From positions 130,438-194,437 of the forward strand of contig JAFATB010000013.1 in assembly GCA_019244185.1 (NCBI GenBank): a stretch of DNA of 64,000 bases, read 5' to 3'. Below the pieces are notes generated by a model. The model did no database searches. It had not been told where the DNA came from and saw only the letters and a program-made list of their open reading frames with translations. The DNA is from Acidobacteriota bacterium. GTDB taxonomy: Bacteria > Acidobacteriota > Thermoanaerobaculia > Gp7-AA8. Positions 8,204-17,399 of the stretch are shown here, in pieces (position 1 is the stretch's first letter; the number at the start of each line of letters is the position of its first letter). Both the position numbers and the translations under genes were made by a program.

Positions 8204-8749
8204 TCATGCAATGAAAAAACTGATCCATACCTCGCCGTACTCGGCGCGGCGCTGGAAGTGGAGTCGCTGAGTCTCTTTGGTCAACGGTTCGGTGTGCCTT
8301 CGATGCTCGATGGCGACGAGCGCACCGCCGGCGAGAGCGGGCGTCTGATCGAGAGCGTCGAGGAGTGCGTCGTAACGGTCGAAGGCATAGGGCGGATCGG
8401 CGTAGATCACGTCGAAAACCTCGCCGCCGAGGCGGTTAATCCCGGCGAGCGCGTCGGCAGTCATCGTGCGAACGGGGACGTCGAGCGCCTTCGCCGCGCG
8501 ATCGATTGCGGCGGTATGCGCGCGCGCGACGTCGATGGCGAGCGCCGCGGCGGCGCCGCGTGAAACGGCTTCGAACGAGAAGATGCCGCTGCCGGCGAAG
8601 AGATCGAGAAAGCGCGCGCCGGCGATCCGGTCGGCGACGATGTTGAAGAAGGCTTGCCGCGCGCGCTCGGATGTCGGACGCAGGTCGGATTTCGGCACGG
8701 CGATGCGGCGTCCGCGCAACGCGCCGCCGGTGACGCGCAGCGTGCTCAC
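8204..8749 (-). CDS. rsmD: 16S rRNA (guanine(966)-N2)-methyltransferase RsmD
   Basis: RsmD methylates the N2 of G966 in 16S rRNA using S-adenosylmethionine. The 181-residue protein shows the family opening VTGGALRGRRIAVP, the RPTSERARQAFFNIV helix, the SAM-binding loop FLDLFAGSGIFSFEA and the catalytic DPPY motif in VIYADPPYAFD. It overlaps the upstream secreted-protein gene by 4 nt and is followed by phoH and ybeY, consistent with a translation-maintenance operon. Confidence 0.95.
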   Translation of the reverse strand: MSTLRVTGGALRGRRIAVPKSDLRPTSERARQAFFNIVADRIAGARFLDLFAGSGIFSFEAVSRGAAAALAIDVARAHTAAIDRAAKALDVPVRTMTADALAGINRLGGEVFDVIYADPPYAFDRYDALLDALDQTPALAGGALVAIEHRRHTEPLTKETQRLHFQRRAEYGEVWISFFIA

Positions 8750-9525
8750 CCCTTCGGCTTCGCTCCGACGAAGAAGAGGTTGAGGTCTTTCTTGGCGACG
8801 TAGATCGTCGTCGGCGCGTCGAGGCAGCGCAGCTCGACGACGCCCGGCGGATTGACGATGCGCATGACGCGATACGTTTTCTCGTCGTCGGCCACGAGCT
8901 CGTCGCCCGGCTTCGGCTCGTAGCCCGCGACCGTGCTCGTGACGCCGCGGTCCTCCGACATCGCGCGCAGCAGATCGCGCAAAGGCGCGACGAGATCGCC
9001 GAGCTCTTTCGGCGGCACCGCGGACGGATGGAACGTGCGCTCGACGTACGAGTCGCCGCTGTAGATGCGCACGAGCGCGCGATGGCTGGCCTCGGGAGTG
9101 GAGAGCGACGCCTGGCGGATGTCGCGCAGCGTGTCCGCCTTCGCTGCGGCGAGATAGCGCTTCAGCGCGTCGGGGGGCAGGATCATCTTCTTCTGGATCG
9201 TGCCGACGCCGGTCATGCGCACGACGACGAGGCCGCCCTCGAAGATGGAGAGCCGCTGCTCCACCTGGCCGTCTTTCATGAGGTAATCGATGAGGGGCTT
9301 CGGAAGATGTCCGTCGACGAGCTGCGGCCCCAGCGCCTGGCGCGCGCCGTCGAGATCGGGGATGTCGTAGCGCCGCATGCGCCGGCCGTTCGGCAGCGGC
9401 GTCGAGCCCGCGCCGCCCGGCGGTGCCGGCGCGACCTGCGTGATGTCGTGCTGCGCGCGCGCGGGGAACGCGACGCTGCCGATGACGATCAGTGCGAGCG
9501 CGGCGAGCGGGAGGCGGGGAGGCAT
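8746..9525 (-). CDS. Secreted protein of unknown function
   Basis: A 259-residue protein with a signal peptide (MPPRLPLAALALIVIGSVAFPARAQ). The mature part has no family I recognise: a Pro/Gly-rich linker, a mixed alpha/beta region with FEGGLVVVRMTGVGTIQKK, and a final segment with PGDELVADDEKTYRVMRI that could be a small beta-barrel. The frame is open upstream to 9939, but those codons lie inside the divergent hydrolase gene and lack a signal sequence, so ATG 9525 is chosen. It overlaps rsmD by 4 nt and is probably the first gene of that operon. Confidence 0.7.
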   Translation of the reverse strand: MPPRLPLAALALIVIGSVAFPARAQHDITQVAPAPPGGAGSTPLPNGRRMRRYDIPDLDGARQALGPQLVDGHLPKPLIDYLMKDGQVEQRLSIFEGGLVVVRMTGVGTIQKKMILPPDALKRYLAAAKADTLRDIRQASLSTPEASHRALVRIYSGDSYVERTFHPSAVPPKELGDLVAPLRDLLRAMSEDRGVTSTVAGYEPKPGDELVADDEKTYRVMRIVNPPGVVELRCLDAPTTIYVAKKDLNLFFVGAKPKG

Positions 9526-9598
9526 CGTTGTGTCGTTAGTGTAGCGCCGCGTCCGGCCGCGCGCGTGACGCGCTATGCTTTTTTCGGAGGACCTGTTC

Positions 9599-10942
9599 TT
9601 GATCCGGATCGCTGCCTGGACCGCTGCCGTTCTGCTGACGTTCCCTCTTTTCGCCGGCGAGGTCGTGCCGGCATCGAACATCGTTGGTGGCCTGCCGCGC
9701 GCCGCATTTCTCGGCGCGCTGCTCGCCGGCCCCGACGGCGTTCCGACCATCAACGGCGTCATGCCCGGCGCGCCCGCGGAAGCGATCGGGCTGAAGGCGG
9801 GCGACGTGATCGTGTCGGTCGGCGGACAGCCCGTCGCCACCGGCGCGGCGTTCCTCGCGTCGATCGGAAAGAAGCGCGCCGGCGATTCCGTGACGATCGT
9901 CGTGCGCCGCGGCGAGCAGACGCTGACGAAGAGCGGCACGCTCGCGGCGCGTCCGCTCGAACAGCAGCGCGACTACGACATCGACTACGGTAGCGTCGAC
10001 GTGGCCGGCGCGAAGCGCCGCGTGATCGTCACGCGTCCGCGCACTCCGGGCTCTCATCCCGCCGTCCTGCTCCTCGGCGGCATCGGCTGCTATTCACTCG
10101 ACGGCCTCCTGCGTCCCGCGCCACTCGATCATCCGTACGCGAAGATGCTCGACGCGCTGACGCGTGCCGGCTACGTGACGATGCGCGTCGAGAAGAGCGG
10201 CATGGGCGACAGCGAAGGCGTGCGTTGCGACGATCCGCGTGCCGACTTCGATCTCGAAACGCGCGCGTTCTCCGCGGGCCTCGCGCAGCTCGAGTCGATG
10301 CCGAACGTCGACAAGCACAACGTGTTTCTCTTCGCGCACAGCATCGGGCCGCTCGTCGCCGCGCGCATCGCGTCCGAGCATCCCGTGCGCGGCATCGCCG
10401 TCGCGGAGACGGTCGGCACCGGCTGGCTCGAATACGACCTCACGAACACGCGCCGGCAGCTGCTGCTGCGCGGCATCGCGTACGACGACGTCGAGCGCGC
10501 CGTGCGCCATCACGAGGTCTGCGCGCATCACTTCTACATCGAGAAGCAGACGCCCGAGCAGATCCTCGCCGCGGACAAGACGTGCGCGTCCGACCTCGAG
10601 GCGCCGGCGCCGTACACGTACATGCAGCAGGTCGGATCGCTCGATCTCGCCGCGCTCTGGAAGAAGATCGACGCGCCGGTGCTGGTCTTCTACGGCACCG
10701 CGGACTTCGTGACCGACGACTACCAGTCGCAATACCTGCGCGACATGATCGACGCGTTCCATCCGGGACACGCGACGTACGTCAGGATCGAGGGCATGGA
10801 CCACGGGCTGCAGCTGACCGGCACGGCGAAGGCGTCGTTCGAAGGCGCGCCGAACGCGCCGTTCGCGCAGCGGCTTGCTGACGAGACGCTGCGCTTCTTC
10901 AACGGCCTGCGTGGCGAGTCGCGTAATCCCCGGGGAGCGTGA
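9599..10942 (+). CDS. PDZ domain fused to alpha/beta hydrolase, secreted
   Basis: A 447-residue exported protein. A signal peptide (IRIAAWTAAVLLTFPLFAG) is followed by a PDZ domain (about residues 35-105, GVMPGAPAEAIGLKAGDVIVSVGG) and then an alpha/beta hydrolase domain: HPAVLLLGGIGCYS, KSGMGDSEG, a Ser in the elbow FAHSIGPLVA, an Asp in LVFYGTADFVTDD and a His in GMDHGLQ. The elbow reads His-Ser-Ile-Gly, matching G/A-x-S-x-G. TTG 9599 is chosen over ATG 9575 because a GGAGG box at 9586-9590 sits 8 nt before it and it opens the signal peptide. PDZ domains usually bind C-termini; joined to a hydrolase they may dock it to a substrate. The substrate is unknown. Confidence 0.8.
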   Translation: MIRIAAWTAAVLLTFPLFAGEVVPASNIVGGLPRAAFLGALLAGPDGVPTINGVMPGAPAEAIGLKAGDVIVSVGGQPVATGAAFLASIGKKRAGDSVTIVVRRGEQTLTKSGTLAARPLEQQRDYDIDYGSVDVAGAKRRVIVTRPRTPGSHPAVLLLGGIGCYSLDGLLRPAPLDHPYAKMLDALTRAGYVTMRVEKSGMGDSEGVRCDDPRADFDLETRAFSAGLAQLESMPNVDKHNVFLFAHSIGPLVAARIASEHPVRGIAVAETVGTGWLEYDLTNTRRQLLLRGIAYDDVERAVRHHEVCAHHFYIEKQTPEQILAADKTCASDLEAPAPYTYMQQVGSLDLAALWKKIDAPVLVFYGTADFVTDDYQSQYLRDMIDAFHPGHATYVRIEGMDHGLQLTGTAKASFEGAPNAPFAQRLADETLRFFNGLRGESRNPRGA

Positions 10943-11909
10943 CGCGGGCGATCCGGTTGCTGTGCCATTCACTGAACCAGAGCGTGCCGTCGCGCCCGGC
11001 GACGAGTGAATCGGGCTCGCCTCCGGGATGCGGCAGATCGAAGCGCGTGACGACGCCTGCCGGCGTGATGCGGCCGATCTTCGCGTCTTCCGCGTGTTCC
11101 TCGAGGAACCAGATGTTGCCGTCAGCGCCTAGGGTGAGACTGCGCGTGCCGTAGAACGAATGAGGGATGGGAAACACCGTGACGGCGTGATCGTGGGCGT
11201 CGATGCGGCGAATGGTGCTCGTGCCGCTTTCGGCGATCCACGCATTGCCGTCGCGATCGAAGGCGATGCCGCGCGTGGCCCATCCGTCGAGTCCGTGGTC
11301 TTCATCCACTTTCTGCACGCGCCCATCCGGCAGCATGCGCCCGACCTGATCGGTCTCCACTTGGGTGAACCAGAGCGTGCCGTCGGGCGCGAACGCGAGC
11401 GAGTCCGCGGGGCCGTCGAGTCCTGTATCGAACTCGGTCACGCGGCCGTCGAACGTCAGCCTGCCGATGCGCGCCACGCCGTCTTCCGTGAACCAGAGCG
11501 CGCCGTCGGGACCGCTCAAAACGCGCAGCGGCGGCGCGGGCACGTTGAAGCCGGATCAATGCCCGGACGTCGTACAGCGCACGATCATCGGCTGGCTGGT
11601 GACGCTATGTCCGTTTTCCCACGAACCCCACGTGTGGCGCGCGTACCAGAGGTTGCCGTCCGCGCCGACCGTCAGCGACCGCGGTCCGTGCAACTCGCCG
11701 GGGATTCGGATTTCGTCGATCGAGCCGTCCGGCTCCACGCTGGCGATTTTGTTGGCGAGCGATTCCCCGAACCACACCGTACCGTCGCGGGCGACGACGA
11801 TGCTCGTCGGAGAGCCGTTCTCGGTCGGGACGTCGAACTCCGTGACCTCCTGCGCGTGCGCGACGCCGCACATCAGCAGCAACAGAACGGAGAGCGCGGC
11901 ATGGCGCAT
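10899..11909 (-). pseudogene. Virginiamycin B lyase (Vgb)-like beta-propeller with in-frame stop
   Basis: Successive blades carry the Vgb signature GPDGxLWFTE (GADGNLWYAR, GPDGALWFTE, APDGTLWFTQ, GADGNIWFLE, GRDGTLWFSE), and a signal peptide (MRHAALSVLLLLMCGVAHA) begins at ATG 11909 after a GGAGG box (CCTCC on the plus strand, 11918-11922). Vgb enzymes linearise streptogramin B antibiotics, but many homologues have other or unknown roles. A TGA at 11556-11558 interrupts the gene after CTTSGH; the same frame continues through NVPAPPLRVLSG to 10899 without a shift, so this is a single nonsense codon, not an indel. The 3' end overlaps the convergent PDZ-hydrolase gene by 44 nt. Confidence 0.75.
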
Positions 11910-11945
11910 CGATCGGTCCTCCAACGGCAGTGTAGGCCGGTGGAG

Positions 11946-13166
11946 CTACCGCGCGTCTTCCAGTAACCGTTTTGCCACTTTGCGCGCGTACGAGCGCGCT
12001 TCTTCGGGCGGGATCTCGCCGTTCCACACGGCCACGCGCGTGCGTTCGATCGCTTGCGCGACGTGCGGGCCGCCGGGGACTTCGAGATCGTTGCCGCGGA
12101 GCGGGAGTTTGAATTTCTCGAACTCGCGGAAGCGCTCGATGTGCACGCCTTCGCCGGCGCGTTCGGCGGCGAGGAGCGTGAGCATCTCCGCGGTCACGCC
12201 GCGATAAATGCGGAAGCGTTCCGCGTCGGTCTCCGCGGCGCCGACGCTCTCGATGACGCGCGGAAACTCGTTCGCGATCTCGACGACGGCGCGCGCGCGT
12301 TTCTGCGAGAAGCCGGAGCCTTCGAAGTCGACGGGCGACGCGTCGCCGCGCAGCAGCACGCCGGTGTAGAGCACGTAGCGATCGGCTTCGGGCTGTTGCG
12401 CGAGTTGCGCGCCGACGCGTTCCAAACGCGCGCGCAGCTCCTCGTGCTCGCGATTGCCGAAGAGCGGCGCGAGCGCGCCTTGTGCGACGAGGGTGGCGAG
12501 CACGGCCGGCGCGTCCGGCTCGTCCATCGCGAGAAACAGCTCGCGCCAGAGGCGCTCCTTTGCGACGGTGTCGAACGCGCTGCCTTCGATTGCCTCGCGC
12601 ATCAGCGACGCGGTGTGCGGCTCGATGGTGAAGCCGAGGCGCGTGGCGAGACGGATCGCGCGAAAGATGCGCGTCGGATCGTCGAGGAAGCTGCGGTCGT
12701 GCAGCACGCGGATGACGCGGCGCTCGATGTCCGCCTCGCCGTCGGCGGGATCGTGTAAGGCGCCGTTGTCGAGATCCATCGCGATCGCGTTGATGGAGAA
12801 GTCGCGGCGCAGCAGGTCGTCCTTGAGGCGTCCCGCGGTCACGGCGGGAAGCGCGCCGGGACGGCGGTAGCGTTCCTTGCGCGCGGTGGCGATGTCGATC
12901 TCGGGCAGGCCTTCGGCGGTCACCTTGTACGTGAGGAACTGCGGGAACGAGCGCACGCGGCCTTCGACGCGCTTCGCCAGCGCACGCGCGAGCGTGGAGC
13001 TGCCGTCTTCGAGAGTCAGATCGACGTCGATGGCGCTGCGGCCGAGGAGGAGGTCGCGGACCGGGCCGCCGACGAGGTACGGGTGGCAGTCCTTTTCCGC
13101 GGCGACTTCCTTGACGAGGTCGATGGCGCGCCGTTGGGGCGTCGGGAGATCGAGGAGCCGTTTCAT
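11946..13166 (-). CDS. cca: CCA tRNA nucleotidyltransferase / poly(A) polymerase family
   Basis: A 406-residue class II nucleotidyltransferase that adds or repairs the CCA end of tRNAs. Present are the head motif PYLVGGPVRDLLLGR, the metal-binding DVDLT, the RRDFSINAIAMDL motif that follows, DPTRIFRAIRLATRLGF, and the helical neck and body. The start at ATG 13166 opens the domain (MKRLLDLPTPQRRAID) and overlaps the stop of the glycosyltransferase gene by 4 nt; the longer upstream frame is a shadow of that gene. Length is normal for bacterial Cca; it could also be a poly(A) polymerase of the same family. Confidence 0.88.
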   Translation of the reverse strand: MKRLLDLPTPQRRAIDLVKEVAAEKDCHPYLVGGPVRDLLLGRSAIDVDLTLEDGSSTLARALAKRVEGRVRSFPQFLTYKVTAEGLPEIDIATARKERYRRPGALPAVTAGRLKDDLLRRDFSINAIAMDLDNGALHDPADGEADIERRVIRVLHDRSFLDDPTRIFRAIRLATRLGFTIEPHTASLMREAIEGSAFDTVAKERLWRELFLAMDEPDAPAVLATLVAQGALAPLFGNREHEELRARLERVGAQLAQQPEADRYVLYTGVLLRGDASPVDFEGSGFSQKRARAVVEIANEFPRVIESVGAAETDAERFRIYRGVTAEMLTLLAAERAGEGVHIERFREFEKFKLPLRGNDLEVPGGPHVAQAIERTRVAVWNGEIPPEEARSYARKVAKRLLEDAR

Positions 13167-13987
13167 CCGATGAGCGTCTCGTAGAGGTGCGCGAGAATGC
13201 GCAGCCGTTGCCGCGGACGGAACTTCGAAGCCGTCTGCCGCGCCGCCGTCATCTTCGCCTCTGCCACCTCTGGCTTGAACAGGGCGGCAAGTATCGCATG
13301 AGTCATTTCGTTGGGGTCGTTCAGGGGCACCAGAAACCCCGTCCGATTTTGCTCCAGCCGCAAACGGTTGAGTGACGTTTTCGCTGCCGCGACCACGATT
13401 CCCGAGACGAGCGCCTCCGCGACGAAGCCGTCGAGGTCGTCGTCGGAAAGGGCCGGATCGACCCAGAGATCCACGCTCCGTAGATCGCGCGGCGACGGCG
13501 GCTCGTGGAAGAGCGTCCACGTGACGTCGGCGCGGAAGCGCTGGATGCGCGCGAGCGTCTGCTCGACGAGATTGCGCGTGCTCGCGCGGGCGAAGCTGCC
13601 GACGACGCGGACGTCGCCACGCGGCTGCCGAACGTGCGCATCTTCAACAAAGTACGCATCTTCGACCGCCTCCGGCAGCGGTTGCAGGCGGCCGATTCCG
13701 GGCGGCTCCGTGAGCGGGGAGACGACGTACGCCGGCGCCGCCGGCTTGCGCAGTATCCAGCGCGAGCGATGGATGTCGATCGCGGCGACGTACGGAATCG
13801 GGAAGCCACGGAAGAGCGATGCTGGCAGCGCGCGTCCGGCGTAGACGTGCGCGACCTGCGCGTCGCCGACCGCATCCGCCGGCACCACGCGCACGTCGTG
13901 TTTCGCCGAGAGCGCGGCGAAGTCGACGCGCTGGCATTTCCGCTCGTATTCGGAGGCGTCCGGGAGGATGATCTGTGCGATCCGCAT
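13163..13987 (-). CDS. Glycosyltransferase-like protein
   Basis: A 274-residue soluble protein resembling the C-terminal half of GT-B (group 1) glycosyltransferases: a predicted strand-helix order, VDLWVDPALSDDDLDGFVAEALVSGIVVAAAK (the nucleotide-sugar-binding region with its acidic switch), and TGFLVPLNDPNEMTHAI. The N-terminal domain (MRIAQIILPDASEYERKCQ) is short. No membrane segment. It is coupled to cca by a 4-nt overlap. Donor and acceptor sugars are unknown; confidence in the fold is moderate. Confidence 0.65.
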   Translation of the reverse strand: MRIAQIILPDASEYERKCQRVDFAALSAKHDVRVVPADAVGDAQVAHVYAGRALPASLFRGFPIPYVAAIDIHRSRWILRKPAAPAYVVSPLTEPPGIGRLQPLPEAVEDAYFVEDAHVRQPRGDVRVVGSFARASTRNLVEQTLARIQRFRADVTWTLFHEPPSPRDLRSVDLWVDPALSDDDLDGFVAEALVSGIVVAAAKTSLNRLRLEQNRTGFLVPLNDPNEMTHAILAALFKPEVAEAKMTAARQTASKFRPRQRLRILAHLYETLIG

Positions 13988-14030
13988 CGTGGGATGCGCA
14001 TCTTGCCTTAAACTCGAAACACTTACGCGC

Positions 14031-15329
14031 ATGGAACCGCAGCGGATCGGCGTCTGGAGCGAGCGCGGCGATCTCATCGAGGTCCTGCGGGAGACCTGTC
14101 CCTCGATGCACTTCGTCATGGAAGGCGACGAGCGGCGCACCGCGCGCATCGCCATCGTCGACGCCGGTGCGGAACGTCCCTCCGTCAAGAGCGTCGTCCG
14201 GATTTTTCTCTGTGCGGAAGAGCCGGTGCCCGACGGCCGTCGTAGTGGCGAGCTGCACGTCGCCCGCGACGCGTTCCTCCGCAACCCCGCCGAGTACCTC
14301 GGATTCGCCGGCGATCTCGCATTCGCCGTCGTTCACGCGGCGAAGCTCGAGCACGAGTCGGTCTACCTCAAGCACATCCACGAGCTGATGACGATGACCG
14401 ATGCCGAGGCGGTGTCGGAGCGGATCACGTCGACCGTGCTCGATTTTCTGGGATTGCCGCACGGCACGCTCTTCCTGCACGACCCGCGGCTGGAGCGCTA
14501 CGTCGTCAGCTACAGCAACGATCCGGGGTACCGCGAGACCGGCGAGTTTCTGCCCGGGATTCGCCCGGACGTGCTGCAGCAGGCGCTCGCGTCGTCGCAG
14601 CTCTTCGCGGTGTCACGCGACGCGGACGGCAGCGGAATCATGGTCATGCCGCTGCAGGTGCGCGAGGATCTCATCGGCGTGATCCGCGTGCCGCTGCACG
14701 CGAGCGACACGTTCGACGATGACGCGGCGTCGAACGTCACCAGCTATCTCACCGCCGTCGCGCAGGTGCTGAGCAACATCTACCAGCTGACGCGCAGCCG
14801 CGACCTCGCCATGCGCGACGATCTGACGAAGGCGTACAACCGGCGCTTCTTCGACATCTCGCTCGACGAGGAGATGGAGCGCTCGCGCCGCTACGGCACG
14901 ATCTTCAGCATCATCTTCCTCGACCTCGACGACCTGAAGCTCGTCAACAATCTCTACGGTCACCTCAGCGGCTCGCGCACGCTGCAGGAAGTAGCGAAGC
15001 GGATCCTGAGCGCCGTGCGCGGCATCGACAAGGTCGTGCGCTTCGGCGGCGACGAGTTCTGCATCATCCTGCCGCAGACCGATCCCGAGCAGGCCATCGC
15101 GGTCGCGAACCGCGTCGCGCGTTCGATGGGCGCGAGCCCGCTGCGGCTCGACGCGAACGTGGAAGTGTCGATCACGGCGAGCTTCGGCATCGCCACGTAT
15201 CCGACGCACGCGATCACGAAGGAAGGGCTGATCCGCCAGGCCGACGCGGCGATGTACCGCGTGAAGTCGACGACGAAGAACTCCGTCGGCATCGCCACCG
15301 TCGAGGACGCGACGCGGCCCGTGCATTAA
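14031..15329 (+). CDS. GAF-GGDEF diguanylate cyclase
   Basis: A 432-residue cytoplasmic protein. The first about 100 residues look like a receiver-like alpha/beta fold without phosphorylation residues, then a GAF-type domain (about 115-255), then a GGDEF domain with the intact active site RFGGDEFCIIL. An inhibitory I-site RGID sits five residues before it, so product inhibition by c-di-GMP is expected. DDLTKAYNRRFF marks the start of the cyclase. ATG 14031 is preferred to the ATG at 13968, which lies inside the divergent glycosyltransferase gene. Followed after 11 nt by a PATAN protein, suggesting a shared signalling operon. Confidence 0.88.
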   Translation: MEPQRIGVWSERGDLIEVLRETCPSMHFVMEGDERRTARIAIVDAGAERPSVKSVVRIFLCAEEPVPDGRRSGELHVARDAFLRNPAEYLGFAGDLAFAVVHAAKLEHESVYLKHIHELMTMTDAEAVSERITSTVLDFLGLPHGTLFLHDPRLERYVVSYSNDPGYRETGEFLPGIRPDVLQQALASSQLFAVSRDADGSGIMVMPLQVREDLIGVIRVPLHASDTFDDDAASNVTSYLTAVAQVLSNIYQLTRSRDLAMRDDLTKAYNRRFFDISLDEEMERSRRYGTIFSIIFLDLDDLKLVNNLYGHLSGSRTLQEVAKRILSAVRGIDKVVRFGGDEFCIILPQTDPEQAIAVANRVARSMGASPLRLDANVEVSITASFGIATYPTHAITKEGLIRQADAAMYRVKSTTKNSVGIATVEDATRPVH

Positions 15330-15340
15330 TCTTCGTCTCC

Positions 15341-16456
15341 ATGTCCTCCGACGAGAATCTCTCGATTCAGGGCGCGCTCGCCGAGACGACCGTGCCCGAT
15401 CTCATCCGCTCGATCGTGCGCAGCAGCGAGACGGCGATTCTCTCGCTCGACGCCATCGGCCGCTCGGACACGCTCTTCTTCTCTGAAGGACGCCTCGTCA
15501 ATGCCGTCAGCACCGACCCCGACATGGGGCTCGCGGAGACGCTGCTCCGCTCCGGTGAGCTGAACATCCAGCAGTACGACCACGCGATGGAGCGGCTCGT
15601 CGTCGCGCGCCGCCTCGGCGGACTGCTCTGCGAACTCGGCTACCTCGCGCCGGAGGACCTCACTCGCGCGGTGGAGCGGCAGGCCAGCGCGATCGTGCTG
15701 AATGCGATCGCGTACCGCACCGGCAGCTACACGATCGAGTTCGCGCCGTCGCTGCCGGACGGCATCATTCCGCTGCCGCTCATGACCGAGCGCCTCATCC
15801 TCGACGGCGTGCGGCGCCTCGAATACTGGTCGCTCATCACGCGCGGCATCGGCCGGCTCGACCGCATGCTGAGACAGGTGCCGGGCGCCGACACGCGCGC
15901 GTTCCAGCTCGAGCTGAACGACGACGAGAGCCACGTGCTGTCGCTGCTCGCCGAAGATCCGCAGTCGATCGAGCAGCTCTGCGCGCGCAGCTATCTCTCG
16001 AACTTCCAGACCCTGCGCACGATCTGGGGACTGCTCGCGGTGAACCTCGTCACGGAAGCGGAGACGAGCGGCGCGGACGAGAAGCGCGCGGCGATGGAGA
16101 CGGAGTACGAGCTCGAGGCGATGGTCGAAAAGTACAACACCGTCTTCCAGCGCATCTTCGGCCTCGCGTTCCACGCCATCGGCGATCACGTCTACGACTT
16201 CATGGATCGCGTCGTCCTGCATCTCTCGCCCGAGACGCTGCCGTATCTCTCCGGGATGAGCTTCATCAACGAGGGGCGCGTCGACTTCGATCAGCTGCTC
16301 AACAATCTCTACGCGTCCGGCTCGCAGAACCACGGCGCCGTCGTGCACGACGTGCTCAACGAGCTGCTGTACGGCTGGATTTACGAGACGAAGGCGGAGT
16401 TCGGCCCGGCCATGGAGTCGGAGATCGTGAAGCTCGCGGAATCGCTGCGGCGATGA
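15341..16456 (+). CDS. DUF4388 (PATAN) domain protein, paralogue
   Basis: A 371-residue soluble protein with the PATAN pattern at the N-terminus (IQGALAETTVPDLIRSIVRS, LFFSEGRLVNAVS) followed by the same helical middle as the 1610-2776 protein (LIRSG-like, NAIAYRTGSYTIEF). The C-terminal 120 residues (MSFINEGRVDFDQLLNNLY) form a helical bundle I do not recognise. It sits between a diguanylate cyclase (11 nt upstream) and an acetyltransferase (4-nt overlap), which suggests a role in the same c-di-GMP-linked signalling group. No catalytic motif is seen. Confidence 0.8.
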   Translation: MSSDENLSIQGALAETTVPDLIRSIVRSSETAILSLDAIGRSDTLFFSEGRLVNAVSTDPDMGLAETLLRSGELNIQQYDHAMERLVVARRLGGLLCELGYLAPEDLTRAVERQASAIVLNAIAYRTGSYTIEFAPSLPDGIIPLPLMTERLILDGVRRLEYWSLITRGIGRLDRMLRQVPGADTRAFQLELNDDESHVLSLLAEDPQSIEQLCARSYLSNFQTLRTIWGLLAVNLVTEAETSGADEKRAAMETEYELEAMVEKYNTVFQRIFGLAFHAIGDHVYDFMDRVVLHLSPETLPYLSGMSFINEGRVDFDQLLNNLYASGSQNHGAVVHDVLNELLYGWIYETKAEFGPAMESEIVKLAESLRR

Positions 16457-16998
16457 AGATCCGCGTCGCCACCGCCTCCGATCTCTCCGCCATCGATCGC
16501 GTGATGCGCGCCTCCATGCAGTCCCTCGGCGCCGCCTTCTACGACGAGCGCCAGCTCGCCAGCGCCGTCGCCTACATCGCGCAGCCCGATCACCACCTCG
16601 TCGACGACGGCACGTTCTACGTCGTGGAAGACGAAGACGGAACGATCGTCGCGTGCGGCGGCTGGAGCGCGCGCAGGAAACTCTTCACCGGTACCGACGC
16701 GCAGGCCGCGACCTCAGGCATGCTCAATCCCGCCACCGATCCCGCGCGCATCCGCGCGATGTTCGTCCACCCCGCCGCCGCCCGCCGCGGCCTCGGCCGC
16801 CTCATCCTCGAGACCGCCGAACGCGCCGCCCACGCCGCCGGCTTCACGCGCTGCGAGCTCATGGCCACGCTGCCCGGCGTCCCGCTGTATCGCGCCTGCG
16901 GCTACGAAGAGCTCGAGCCCACCGTCATTCGCCTGCCGGACGGGGTGGAGCTGGAGACGGTGCGGATGGGGAAGGGCGCGACGTCAGCAGGTACGTGA
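16453..16998 (+). CDS. GNAT-family N-acetyltransferase
   Basis: A 181-residue GNAT acetyltransferase. It has the conserved opening IRVATASDLSAIDRVM and the acetyl-CoA-binding motif A (AMFVHPAAARRGLGRLILE, with the R-x-x-G-x-G/A pattern), then PLYRACGYEE near the end. The start overlaps the stop of the PATAN gene by 4 nt, so it is translationally coupled. The acceptor is unknown. The 3' end overlaps the convergent small membrane protein gene by about 74 nt. Confidence 0.85.
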   Translation: MKIRVATASDLSAIDRVMRASMQSLGAAFYDERQLASAVAYIAQPDHHLVDDGTFYVVEDEDGTIVACGGWSARRKLFTGTDAQAATSGMLNPATDPARIRAMFVHPAAARRGLGRLILETAERAAHAAGFTRCELMATLPGVPLYRACGYEELEPTVIRLPDGVELETVRMGKGATSAGT

Positions 16999-17338
16999 AG
17001 ATCCCGAATCCGACACCGATCGGGACGTAGCCAAAGAGCGCTTCATCGATGCGGCGGAAGCCGATCCCGGCCAGCACGCCGACGCCGCCGAGGAGGAGCA
17101 CCCAGGCGATCGCGCGCAGCGTGTCGCGGCGCCGTGCGATGTCGTTGGCTTCCTGCCACCGCAGCCACGCGAAAACCCGGTCGCGATCGTCCGCGTATTT
17201 GTCCAGCATCAGCCGCGACAACTCGTAGCGGTAAAACGACTCGCGCTCCTTGCGCCGCTGCGACGCCCACCAGATCACGGAGAACGCGAGACACGACGAG
17301 ACGATCGAGGAGATGGGAATCAGAACCTGCCACCGCAT
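16925..17338 (-). CDS. Small membrane protein under an ECF-type promoter
   Basis: A 137-residue protein with three hydrophobic segments: residues about 3-22 (VLIPISSIVSSCLAFSVIWW), 72-92 and 98-116. Between the first and second is a charged helical stretch (QRRKERESFYRYELSRLML, DKYADDRDRVFAWLRWQ). No named family is recognised with certainty. ATG 17338 is chosen because AAAGGAAA stands 8 nt before it and it opens the first membrane helix. The gene is divergent from the ECF sigma gene and is preceded by a promoter (17363-17389, minus) identical in form to that of the sigma gene, so it is likely a target of that sigma factor. Confidence 0.7.
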   Translation of the reverse strand: MRWQVLIPISSIVSSCLAFSVIWWASQRRKERESFYRYELSRLMLDKYADDRDRVFAWLRWQEANDIARRRDTLRAIAWVLLLGGVGVLAGIGFRRIDEALFGYVPIGVGFGIFTYLLTSRPSPSAPSPAPPRPAGE

Positions 17339-17362
17339 GGGCGATTTCCTTTCGAGCGGTGA

Positions 17363-17389
17363 GACGCCGCCGCGCGCGATCGGGTTGCA
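17363..17389 (-). promoter_or_regulatory. ECF-sigma promoter for the small membrane protein
   Basis: On the minus strand TGCAACC (plus 17383-17389) is followed after exactly 16 nt by CGTC (plus 17363-17366). The -10 is 25 nt before the ATG at 17338. Same -35, same -10 and same spacing as the promoters at 17400 and 18290. Confidence 0.75.
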
Positions 17390-17399
17390 CGGGCGGCGA

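Noticed and set aside
8190..8215. TGCAACC near the start of phoH
   Set aside because: No CGTC at the right distance and it faces into the end of rsmD.
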